Of a stretch of 64,000 nt of DNA, positions 25,244 through 34,001 are shown piece by piece. This stretch comes from JAIBAJ01 sp965284645 (GTDB lineage: Bacteria > Bacteroidota > Bacteroidia > JAIBAJ01). The stretch spans positions 620,001 to 684,000 of the forward strand of contig OZ260106.1 in NCBI GenBank assembly GCA_965284645.1, given 5' to 3'. Made by a program: the position numbers and the translations under genes. The notes beneath the pieces were generated by a model, which made no database searches, was not told the origin of the DNA, and saw nothing but the letters and a program-made list of their open reading frames with translations. Numbering within the stretch: the first letter of the stretch is position 1; each line of letters begins with the position of its first letter.

Positions 25244-28200
25244 TTAACGAAGCACTGTAACAGACCCTGTTTGTGAAAAGTCGGAACCTCTGGGCTGTCC
25301 TTTCCATTGTACATCATCTGCAAATTTTGCTTCTATTTTCCACATGTAGGATCCAAGCTCAACGGGTTGTCCATTCACTTTACCATCCCAACCTTCAGAA
25401 GGTCTTCCTGCTTCCAGCTTATCAGTGGACCACAATAAATTCCCCCATTTATCATAAATTAAGCATACATAATCTTTTAGGCCAACTCCTTTGGGCAAAA
25501 ACAGGCCAGTTTCACCTTCTCCGCCAACCAATAAAGCATTTGGAACTGAAAGGTTTTTGTACAATTCAACATAAATGGTTTTTGTGGTACTTGCATAACA
25601 GCCTTCCGCACTCATTACAGTAAATTTAACGGCATAATCTCCAAATTCTGCATAAAAATGCGATGGATTTTGAAGCGAGGAAGAATCCCCATCGCCGAAG
25701 CCCCATTGCCATTGAATTCCATTTTGGGAATTATCAGTAAATTGAACAACCCCTGCATCGCCTTGCTGACCGCCCGAGAAAGAGAAATCAGGTACAGGAG
25801 GCTGGTACACTACTGCAGAAGCCGGGGCCACCGTTGTATCGGAGCAACCATCCACGGAGGCAATCAACATCACATTAAACACACCAGGGTCATTGAAAAT
25901 ATGGAAAGGTTCAAACTCTAAAGAAGTATCACCATCACCAAATATCCAAAGGTAATCTGTGGCACCTTGGCTGAGATTATCGTATTGCAATATCACCGAA
26001 TTACAGGCTGAATCGGATCCTGAAAATGCTGCCACAGGTCTAAAGCTAACCTCATAGCTTGAGGTGATCGTATCTACACAACCAAAATCGTTGGTACCAA
26101 TCAATTGGACAGTATAAGAACCAAGCGCATTGTAGGTTGTTGAAGGCGTGTTGATTGTGGAGGTTAGTCCATTTCCAAAATCCCAAGAAATGTTGGAGGT
26201 TGGCGATGTGTTTGAAAATTGAACAGTAACAGGATATCCACAACTTCCATTCGAACTTTGGGTAAACGTTAAGGTTGGCGGCAATACAACATTGACATTG
26301 AAGGTATCCGCTAAGCCAAGGCAACCGTTAAAGTCGGTTGCCACTGCTATAAACAAGCTATCATAGGCAGGAGAAACCGTAATAAGTGTATCATCCAAGC
26401 CCAAACCTGGCCATTCGTAGGAATAGATTCCATTGCCCCCTGAAGCGGAACATTCCAATTGAACATTTCCTCCAATACAAATCGAATCTTGACCAGAAAC
26501 CACCGTAATTACTTGGTTAGGTTGGCCTAAAACAAAATGGGCTGTATCTCTGCAACTGTTTGCATCTTCAACGGTTAGAATATAACTACCAGCGCCTAAA
26601 TCATTCAACAAAGTAGTTGGACTTTGTAAGGTATCCAAGAAATAGGAATAGGGTTGAGTGCCTCCAATTACAAAAGCCACACCCGAGCCATTATTGCCAC
26701 CAAAACAAGAAGGATCATCAATACCTAACACTGAGGCTTCTAATGTGTCAGGTTCCAATACTGTGGTACCTCCTTGAGCAGTGCAACCATTGGAGTCGGT
26801 AACTGTAACATTATAATCACCACCATTCAAGGCTCCAACAATCGAATCGGTATCACCATTTGACCAAAGAAAGGTATAAGGCAAAGTACCACCATCGGCG
26901 TGAACTACAGCACGTCCATTGCTAGCGCTGTTGCAGGTAACATGAACGGTTGAAATACTAGTTATGGATAAAACGGGAGGGTTATTGATAAAGGTATCTG
27001 CTTGAGCCGAGCAGCCATTCGAATCAATAATGGTAACGGTGTAGGCACCAGCAAGCAAATCAATCAAATTAAATCCTGTTTGTCCATTTGTCCAAATTGC
27101 ATTGTAACCGGGTGTACCACCGCTTGATTGAACCGATATGCTGCCAGAATTATCGAAGGCACATAATGGATTATTCACCTGTGTAAATTGAATTTGGATT
27201 TGTGCTGGTCCTCCGATTGAATCATTGGCTGCAGAAGAACATCCAGCCGAATCCACTACGGAGACAGCATGGTATCCAGGAACCAAATGCAAGGCCGTGT
27301 CACCTGATTCACCATTATCCCAAAAAAACGAATAAGGCAGGGTTCCTCCTGTAGCAGAGGCAAAGGCTTGTCCACTAGGTTCTTGGAAGCAATTTGCAGC
27401 TCTAGTTCCCAGAATGGAAACAACCAATGCGCTTGGTTCTGTAATCAACAAAGAATCCGCACCATTGCATCCACTTGCATCTGTAACGGTAATTGTAAAA
27501 TTTCCAGCATAAAGGCTATTGGCAACTGGTCCTGTTTCGCCATTACTCCATGTATAAGAATATGGTGTAACACCTCCAAGGATGGTCAAACCGGCTGTAC
27601 CATTGCTATCGCCATGACAAAGAACATTTTGGATTACAAAGGCTGAAACGTCAACTGGTCCTGGTTCGAAAACGCTGGCTGAATCGGTTTGACTGCATCC
27701 ATTTCCGTCGGTAACAGTTAAGGTAATCGGTCCTGCAGCTAATCCAATAGCGGTATCGTTGGTTTGTCCATCGCTCCACAAATAAGTATAGGGAGCTACC
27801 CCACCGGAAGCTAAGCCAGAAATTCCGCCATCTGAAAGGCCATTGCAAGAGACAGAAATTTGATATGGGAATTGAATAGTGATGGGCGGCGGTTCAGAAA
27901 TGCTTCCAGAGGCTGAACCTTGACAACCATTGCCATCTGTAATTTCAACCGTATATGAACCTATTGCCAAACCAGTTGCAATAGCATTGGTTTGGGTATC
28001 AGACCATAGGTAGGTATAAATTCCATTTCCACCTGAAGGAACAACTTGTAGTGAACCATTTCCACCGCCATTGCAACTAGCATTTGCTAAAACATTCACA
28101 ATTCCAGTAACTGCTGATGGCTCATCAATTGTTGTTGAAGTTGAATCGGCACAACCATTGTTATCGGTTGCAACAACTACATAGGTTCCGGCAGCCAAAT

Positions 28201-31200
28201 TATTGGCAACTGCTGTATTCTGGCCGTTGCTCCATTGGTAAAAATAAGGGGCTTGCCCTCCTGATGCCACCGCAGTTGCCGTGCCATTTGAATTGCCCAA
28301 GCAGGTTGCGTCAGTTGTATTTGATATAGAAACATCCATTGCAGGAGGCTCATTAATAGTAAAAGTGGCAGTACCAGAACAAGACTGATCATCTACAACA
28401 GTTAAGGTAATAATGCCCGCTGGAAGATTTACGGCGGTGCTGGTGGTTTGACCATCGCTCCATGTAAATGTAAATGGAGCCAATCCATTCAGTGTTACGG
28501 CTGTTGCTGTTCCGTTTGCTAAGCCAAAACAACTTGCATCCGTTTTGTTGGTTGAAAGGGAAATACCAGGGGTGTTGGCGATAGAAACCGATGCGGTATT
28601 CGAACAACCCCTAAAATCTGTTACAATTACAGAATAGTTTCCTGGCACCAAACCATTCACACTTTGGGTCGTTTGCCCACCAGACCAGGCGTAGGTGTAA
28701 GGAGCCACTCCCCCATTGGCTGTAGCACTTGCCGTTCCATTGTTTGTGCTGTTGCAGGTTACATTGGTAAAAGAGGCAATACCTGCAATTACTTGAGTTG
28801 GTTCAGTAATGGTTACTGAAGCTGAGATTGTGCAACCTCTGGCATCGGTTATATTTACTGTATGGAGACCTGCGTTTAAATTATTGGCAGAGGATGTTGT
28901 TTGGCCGTTATCCCAAGCATAAGAATAGGGTGTTGTTCCGCCAGAAACATTGGTTGCAGCGGTACCATTATTGGCTCCGAAACAAGAAATATTCGTCTGA
29001 TTTGAAACAACAGCGGCTAATGGTAAGGGCTGAGTAATATTACCAGAGGCTGTTTTGGTGCATCCATTCGCATCGGTAACCAAAACCGAGAGTGATGTGG
29101 CTGATTGATTTGTAATAGAAGAAGTATTTTGACCATTACCCCAAAGATAAGAATAGGGGCTAACTCCACCTGAAGCTGAGATGGAGGCTGATCCATTGTT
29201 TCCTCCAGAACAACTAACGGGTGTAGTTGAAACTGTTGCCACAAGAGCCGTAGGTTGGGTAATGGTTGCAGTAGCGGTGCCTGAACACCCTCCATTATCG
29301 TTTATTACTACATCATAAGAACCTGCACTAAGATTAGAAATGGAAGCTGTGTTTTGTCCTGTATTCCAAGCTACTGTATATGGAGCCGTTCCTCCTTGGG
29401 GAAAGGCTGTTGCTGTTCCATTTGTTCCTAAGGCACAAGTTACATTCGTACTGCTTATATTAACCAAAAATGTATTGGACTGTCCAATGGTAGCGGTTGC
29501 AAAGGCTGTACAACCAGCTGCATCAGAAACAGTTACAATATAGCTAGTTGAACTTAAACCTGTTGCAGTTGGTGTATTTTGTGCAGGAGTAGTATTCCAA
29601 GTGTAAGAATAAGGCTGTATTCCTCCTACTCCTGTAGCTGTTGCTGTGCCATTGGTGCCTCCTCCGCAAAAGGTTGGAGTGGTTCCTGTTATGGAAGCCT
29701 GTAAACTTGAAACAGCACTTACTGTGCCTGTAGCGGTGCCAGAGCAAGCTCCACCAGCGCTAACCGTAACAGTATAAACTCCTGCTCCAAGGTTAGTTGC
29801 TGTAGCTGTTGTTTGGACGGGAGTCGTGTTCCATGCGTAAGTTACTGGGGAAGAGACTCCAGAAACTGTGGCGATGGCTGTACCTGTATTGGAGGTACAA
29901 GCGCTATTGGTAGTTGCAACAGAAACGATTGGGCTAGCATTAACTGTAACCGTTTGAGTGGTGATTGCTGAACATCCTCCTGGACTTGATATGGTATGGG
30001 AAACAGTGAAAGTTCCGGCGGTTGCATAGGTATGGGTTGGACTTTCTGCTGAAGAATTCGTTCCGTCGCCGAAAGTCCAAGCATGAACAATGCCTGCACC
30101 TGTGGCACCGGTATTGGTAAAAGAAAAGCTATTGTTTTGTAAACATTGGCTTGCAGAAGGAATGGTAAATGTCGCACTTGCATTCGAAACAGTTAAGGAA
30201 TTGGTAGCCGTTTGAGCAGAACAAACATCAGAAATAGTTAAAGAATAGCTTGTTGTAGAACTAGGAGAAACCGTGATGGAGGATGCGGTAGAACCTCCAG
30301 GGCTCCAACTATAGGTGTAGGGACCGAAACTTCCAGTTGGTGTAGCAGTAAGCGTTACCGACTGACCAGAGCATACAGTTGATGGCCCTGAAATAGTGGC
30401 CGAAAGTGCATTATTGTTTACAATAGTCAATGTGGCACTTGGTGGACTTGAGCAAAAGCAGCCTGCATTGGTTAGCGTTAACGTAATCGTTTCGTTTCCT
30501 TCTGCAGAGGCATCTAAGATGGTGTTCAGGTTAATCGTTGCGGTTGATTGACCTGCAGGAATTGTAACACTAGCAGGTAAGGCAACATAATCGGTTCCAG
30601 AAGTGGCAGTTCCAGAAACTTGAAAACCGATTGTCATTGGGGAGGAAAGGTCGCCACTAGCATCCCTAGAAAAGGTAAAAACACCATCATCGCATCCTTC
30701 ATAAACTGTTGAATTTCCAGTACTAGCAACAGATGTGGTTAATGTCACCCCTTCTCCAGCCGAAAAACTTCCAGCCTTTAAAAACACGGCGCTATCATAA
30801 ATATAGTCCCCAACATCTGCAACCACCAATTTTATATGATAGCTTTGGCAAGGAACCACGGATGCAATCGCTTCCAATGGCACAGTATATCCATCGTATT
30901 GCAATCCTTGCCCACCTAGGTTGTTAATGTAATAAGAGGAATTAATAAGGTTATTAACGTTATCGATTGAAACGGGCGTAACAGTTCCTGGTATCAAAGC
31001 AATATTAGTAGGTGGCAAATTGTTTGGACCACCACTTAAATAAAAGGCAAAAACATCATTATAACCGCTATTGACGTACTCTGGATATTCTTCTGAGCCC
31101 CAAACATAGGTAAACCGAACTGTATCTGAAAGAGGTAAAAAGTCGAACTCAATAACACAAGCGTCATTGGTGAAGGTATTTAATAGGGTATTTAGGTCAT

Positions 31201-31537
31201 TGTCCCCATTTTCAAAATTACTTGCAGATCGATTTCCTGAATTGTTTGGACCAATTGCATACGCAGCAGCACCAGATGTCATAATGACACCACTTGGGAA
31301 ACCCAAAATTGAACTACCTCCTGTAAATCTACCAATTGATATGGGAGCTCCCGTATAAACAATATTGCTTGCCGTAACACAACCTCCTAAAAGGTCACTG
31401 GTCACAAAATTCTGAACATCCGCTGCTGTTGCCGCAGGTGTTACAGTTATAGTCTGAGCTCTACCTAGAGATGCAAGGCAAAGTGCAAAGATTATTAATC
31501 CTGTTTTACTCAAAAAGGGTTTGATCGAAAAAGGCAT
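25244..31537 (-). CDS. SprB-like surface protein with choice-of-anchor L domain and T9SS type B signal
   Basis: A 2097-aa exported protein. A signal peptide (about residues 1-27, ending GRAQ) is followed by a choice-of-anchor L domain (residues about 30-255, with TYVWGSEEYPEYVNSGYND), a Calx-beta-like domain (about 260-370), Ig/PKD-like modules (about 375-530), fifteen SprB-type repeats (about 530-1675), an Ig-like domain, three PKD-like modules (about 1750-1990) and a C-terminal T9SS type B (gliding-motility associated) domain with YDKWGNLLW and a WDGK motif near residue 2055. Such proteins are secreted by T9SS and act as adhesins or tracks for gliding. No PorP/SprF-like partner gene, common beside type B cargo, lies next to it. 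It is divergent from the HhH gene. Confidence 0.9.
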   Translation of the reverse strand: MPFSIKPFLSKTGLIIFALCLASLGRAQTITVTPAATAADVQNFVTSDLLGGCVTASNIVYTGAPISIGRFTGGSSILGFPSGVIMTSGAAAYAIGPNNSGNRSASNFENGDNDLNTLLNTFTNDACVIEFDFLPLSDTVRFTYVWGSEEYPEYVNSGYNDVFAFYLSGGPNNLPPTNIALIPGTVTPVSIDNVNNLINSSYYINNLGGQGLQYDGYTVPLEAIASVVPCQSYHIKLVVADVGDYIYDSAVFLKAGSFSAGEGVTLTTSVASTGNSTVYEGCDDGVFTFSRDASGDLSSPMTIGFQVSGTATSGTDYVALPASVTIPAGQSTATINLNTILDASAEGNETITLTLTNAGCFCSSPPSATLTIVNNNALSATISGPSTVCSGQSVTLTATPTGSFGPYTYSWSPGGSTASSITVSPSSTTSYSLTISDVCSAQTATNSLTVSNASATFTIPSASQCLQNNSFSFTNTGATGAGIVHAWTFGDGTNSSAESPTHTYATAGTFTVSHTISSPGGCSAITTQTVTVNASPIVSVATTNSACTSNTGTAIATVSGVSSPVTYAWNTTPVQTTATATNLGAGVYTVTVSAGGACSGTATGTVSAVSSLQASITGTTPTFCGGGTNGTATATGVGGIQPYSYTWNTTPAQNTPTATGLSSTSYIVTVSDAAGCTAFATATIGQSNTFLVNISSTNVTCALGTNGTATAFPQGGTAPYTVAWNTGQNTASISNLSAGSYDVVINDNGGCSGTATATITQPTALVATVSTTPVSCSGGNNGSASISASGGVSPYSYLWGNGQNTSSITNQSATSLSVLVTDANGCTKTASGNITQPLPLAAVVSNQTNISCFGANNGTAATNVSGGTTPYSYAWDNGQTTSSANNLNAGLHTVNITDARGCTISASVTITEPTQVIAGIASFTNVTCNSTNNGTASATANGGVAPYTYAWSGGQTTQSVNGLVPGNYSVIVTDFRGCSNTASVSIANTPGISLSTNKTDASCFGLANGTATAVTLNGLAPFTFTWSDGQTTSTAVNLPAGIITLTVVDDQSCSGTATFTINEPPAMDVSISNTTDATCLGNSNGTATAVASGGQAPYFYQWSNGQNTAVANNLAAGTYVVVATDNNGCADSTSTTIDEPSAVTGIVNVLANASCNGGGNGSLQVVPSGGNGIYTYLWSDTQTNAIATGLAIGSYTVEITDGNGCQGSASGSISEPPPITIQFPYQISVSCNGLSDGGISGLASGGVAPYTYLWSDGQTNDTAIGLAAGPITLTVTDGNGCSQTDSASVFEPGPVDVSAFVIQNVLCHGDSNGTAGLTILGGVTPYSYTWSNGETGPVANSLYAGNFTITVTDASGCNGADSLLITEPSALVVSILGTRAANCFQEPSGQAFASATGGTLPYSFFWDNGESGDTALHLVPGYHAVSVVDSAGCSSAANDSIGGPAQIQIQFTQVNNPLCAFDNSGSISVQSSGGTPGYNAIWTNGQTGFNLIDLLAGAYTVTIIDSNGCSAQADTFINNPPVLSITSISTVHVTCNSASNGRAVVHADGGTLPYTFLWSNGDTDSIVGALNGGDYNVTVTDSNGCTAQGGTTVLEPDTLEASVLGIDDPSCFGGNNGSGVAFVIGGTQPYSYFLDTLQSPTTLLNDLGAGSYILTVEDANSCRDTAHFVLGQPNQVITVVSGQDSICIGGNVQLECSASGGNGIYSYEWPGLGLDDTLITVSPAYDSLFIAVATDFNGCLGLADTFNVNVVLPPTLTFTQSSNGSCGYPVTVQFSNTSPTSNISWDFGNGLTSTINTPSTTYNALGSYTVQLIGTNDFGCVDTITSSYEVSFRPVAAFSGSDSACNSVILQYDNLSQGATDYLWIFGDGDTSLEFEPFHIFNDPGVFNVMLIASVDGCSDTTVAPASAVVYQPPVPDFSFSGGQQGDAGVVQFTDNSQNGIQWQWGFGDGDSSSLQNPSHFYAEFGDYAVKFTVMSAEGCYASTTKTIYVELYKNLSVPNALLVGGEGETGLFLPKGVGLKDYVCLIYDKWGNLLWSTDKLEAGRPSEGWDGKVNGQPVELGSYMWKIEAKFADDVQWKGQPRGSDFSQTGSVTVLR
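26510..29940 (-). repeat. fifteen SprB-type repeats within the 2097-aa protein
   Basis: Each module of about 75 aa runs from a Cys near its start (as in VSCFGxNNG), through NGTA, GG..PY.Y.W..GQ, a glycine turn, VTD..GC and an E/Q-P boundary. Fifteen can be counted by their first Cys. They differ from each other at many positions, so, unlike the array at 37660-44548, this is an old repeat family. Confidence 0.8.
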
Positions 31538-31688
31538 AGTTATTCCCAGAATTTCAGACTGCAGTTATACCATTAAATCCTGAATTTGGTTTCTAGAAAT
31601 AATTAGTATAATCAACTAAGGTATGTTTATTTTTTAAATTAGACGAATTGGCTAAAAAATCACACGACAAAAAAATTTAGTCAGCCTG

Positions 31689-31715
31689 TTGGAAGAAAAA
31701 AATGCCCTATCTTTG
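31689..31715 (+). promoter_or_regulatory. candidate promoter of the HhH gene
   Basis: TTG at 31689-31691, a 16-base spacer and TATCTTTG at 31708-31715. The -7 box is a full match; the spacer is one base shorter than usual. The box lies inside the frame that would follow from the upstream ATG at 31702, so translation must start later, at 31738. Confidence 0.55.
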
Positions 31716-31737
31716 CCAATATTACTTTTATTATACT

Positions 31738-32469
31738 ATGAATATTTTTTATGCTCTAAAAAAAGCCTTGAAAACTTTTTTCACATTTACCCATCAGGAA
31801 ATCAAAGGCTTGTTTTTACTGTGCTTCCTGTTGATATCGCTATCAATTTTCAATCTATTGTTGCCATACTTTTATGTTCCGGAACAACCTTATACCGACG
31901 AAGAGTTGAGCATTTTATCAAAACCATTATTAGCCTGCTTAGAACCGCTTCCTCCATCAAAATCAACAAAAGGAACCTTTGTTTCTAATCCTGATACTTT
32001 TGTTAAGGATAATAAGGAGCCTAATAATTCGAAACTTTCTTTTAATCCCCAAAATACAAAGCAAAACAAAATCATTGAAATTAACCAAACCGATTCAGCA
32101 ACCCTAACATCCATAAAAGGGCTTGGTCCTTACTTTGCTTCAAAAATAATTAAATTACGAAATAAATATCGGGGACTATATTCCATATGGCAACTTTTGG
32201 AAATATACCATATGGATAGTTCCAAAATCCAAACAATTGCACCATTCATAACAGTTAATGAAAATTTTATACGAAAACATGATTTAAACGCCCTGTCTAA
32301 AGACTCAATAAAGGGCAACTATTATTTTAGCTTTAAAATGGTCGATTTGATTAATAACTATCGAAAGCAGCATGGTCGTTATAAAACCATTGAGGAAATC
32401 CAGCATATTGAAGCTATTCCCGATTCAAGTTTTCAAAAAATCAAGCATTACTTAGAGATAAGGGAATAA
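31738..32469 (+). CDS. helix-hairpin-helix (ComEA-like) domain protein
   Basis: A 243-aa protein with one membrane segment (GLFLLCFLLISLSIFNLLL, residues about 24-43), a low-complexity linker, then a helix-hairpin-helix region with IEINQTDSATLTSIKGLGPY near residue 115 and a second, more diverged HhH region toward the C-terminus (TIEEIQHIEAIPDSSFQKI). ComEA proteins of this build bind incoming DNA at the outer face of the membrane in competence. I start it at ATG 31738 because the upstream ATG at 31702 lies in the promoter. It is convergent with the methyltransferase gene, six bases away. Confidence 0.82.
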   Translation: MNIFYALKKALKTFFTFTHQEIKGLFLLCFLLISLSIFNLLLPYFYVPEQPYTDEELSILSKPLLACLEPLPPSKSTKGTFVSNPDTFVKDNKEPNNSKLSFNPQNTKQNKIIEINQTDSATLTSIKGLGPYFASKIIKLRNKYRGLYSIWQLLEIYHMDSSKIQTIAPFITVNENFIRKHDLNALSKDSIKGNYYFSFKMVDLINNYRKQHGRYKTIEEIQHIEAIPDSSFQKIKHYLEIRE

Positions 32470-32475
32470 TCTTTG

Positions 32476-33210
32476 TCAAATTTTCCTACCAACCAAAATC
32501 AAACGCTCGGAACTTTGCTTTTCGAAAGGACCTAAAGCATAGCTACCAAAACATGCTTCTATGGAAAGTCCAATTTGTTTAAACATCGTTTCAAATTCTT
32601 CAAATCCTAAAAGGGAGACTTCTTCAACAAATTGATAATCCGCTCCCTTATCATTAAACTGGATGGTTTTAATGACCTTATCCCTATCAATAAATTTCTG
32701 AATCCTAAAAGAAATTCCGTCAACTTCCTTTTCAATGGTAGGAACCAATGAATTTCTCACCCATGTTTCATTGAAAAAATCAACAATCAATATACCTCCT
32801 GGTTTCAAATTACTTGCCATTGATCTCAAAGCGACAAGGTTATCATTTCTATTTTGAAAATAACCCAGGCTTGTAAACAGGTTTACTACAACTTCAAAAT
32901 AATTCACACAAAAAACCCTCCTCATATCATGACAATAGAAATGCAAGCGTGAATTCTCGAATTTCCTTGCATAATTTATACTTTCAGAAGCTAAATCTAT
33001 TCCTGTTACATCAAAGCCTAACTGATTTAAAAATAAACTATGCCTTCCCTTTCCACATGCTACGTCTAATACCTTTGAATTGGCATTCATGTGAAGATAA
33101 TCCGTAAGTCTTTTCAAAAAGCTTTGTGCCTCTTCCATATCCCTTTCCTTATAAAGAATATGGTAGTAAGGAGTATTAAACCAACTTTCAAACCAAGGCT
33201 TTTTTTCCAT
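32476..33210 (-). CDS. class I SAM-dependent methyltransferase
   Basis: A 244-aa Rossmann-fold methyltransferase. VLDVACGKGRHSLFLNQLG (motif I) near residue 50 and DVTGIDLASES (motif II acid) follow the family pattern, with a later GGILIVDFFNETW. Substrate unknown. The ATG at 33210 is preferred over a TTG five codons upstream because the family start is at MEKKPWFESWF, a motif common in these proteins. It is 51 bases behind comF and probably shares its transcript. Confidence 0.87.
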   Translation of the reverse strand: MEKKPWFESWFNTPYYHILYKERDMEEAQSFLKRLTDYLHMNANSKVLDVACGKGRHSLFLNQLGFDVTGIDLASESINYARKFENSRLHFYCHDMRRVFCVNYFEVVVNLFTSLGYFQNRNDNLVALRSMASNLKPGGILIVDFFNETWVRNSLVPTIEKEVDGISFRIQKFIDRDKVIKTIQFNDKGADYQFVEEVSLLGFEEFETMFKQIGLSIEACFGSYALGPFEKQSSERLILVGRKI

Positions 33211-33261
33211 TTGCAAAACTTCCAAAAGTATTATTTGATTAGACTAAATGGAGAACCTACA

Positions 33262-33972
33262 TCATTTTTTTGCAATCGCAATTGTAGCAACACTTATGGT
33301 AACCTCCTCACCAATTTCCTTTCGAATGGATTGAACACACTCAACCAAGGTCGATCCTGTTGTTAAAACATCGTCTACCACTAACAAATGCCGAAAACTA
33401 TGATCTGGTTTTCTGAAACGGAAGACATCCTCAACATTTTGGTGTCTATCAAAAACACTTCTTCTCGTTTGAGTTTCCGTAAACTTTGTCCTTTCTAAAG
33501 CTCGAATATCCAAATTTACGTTCATTGACCTTGAAAGTCCACGCCCAAACCATTCAGATTGATTAAATCCCCTCTTTCTTAATTTATCTTCATGCAAGGG
33601 AACCGGAAGAATTAAATCAACATCTTGATACAAAGAGGATTCTTTTAATTCTTCCCCATACCACTGACCCACAATCTCCCCAACATCCTTTTCGCCTTTA
33701 TATTTTAGCTGATGAATTAAATGCTGGACCTTGTCACCCTTCTTAAAATAATAGTAGGATGATGCGCCCCGAATTAATACTTTTCCCCAAAACAATTTAC
33801 TCGCAGGATTATCAGAATAGGTATGAAAATGGGTTTTAGGTAGGCTGTTTCGGCATATCCCACAAATGCTCCTCTCGTGCTTATAAAGTGTATTTCCACA
33901 AGCAGAACAATATTCGGGATATGCCAAACTTAACAACCCATCAAAATGCTGTTTTAAAAAATGTAACATCAT
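33262..33972 (-). CDS. comF: ComF-family phosphoribosyltransferase-like protein
   Basis: A 236-aa ComF/GntX-type protein: an N-terminal zinc-binding half with two CxxC pairs (YCSACGN and ICGICRN, residues about 21-41) and a C-terminal PRTase fold with LPVPLHEDKLRKRGFNQS and the PRPP loop LLVVDDVLTTGST near residue 198. It acts in DNA uptake in competent bacteria, although many ComF proteins lie in non-competent species. Length is normal. It begins 29 bases after the giant gene ends and may be read from the same transcript. Confidence 0.92.
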   Translation of the reverse strand: MMLHFLKQHFDGLLSLAYPEYCSACGNTLYKHERSICGICRNSLPKTHFHTYSDNPASKLFWGKVLIRGASSYYYFKKGDKVQHLIHQLKYKGEKDVGEIVGQWYGEELKESSLYQDVDLILPVPLHEDKLRKRGFNQSEWFGRGLSRSMNVNLDIRALERTKFTETQTRRSVFDRHQNVEDVFRFRKPDHSFRHLLVVDDVLTTGSTLVECVQSIRKEIGEEVTISVATIAIAKK

Positions 33973-34001
33973 AAAATATTTTTGAATTCATAATTTTCAA
34001 T

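Noticed and set aside
33211..33225. TTG start adding five residues to the methyltransferase
   Set aside because: The ATG at 33210 fits the family start; the extension has no support.
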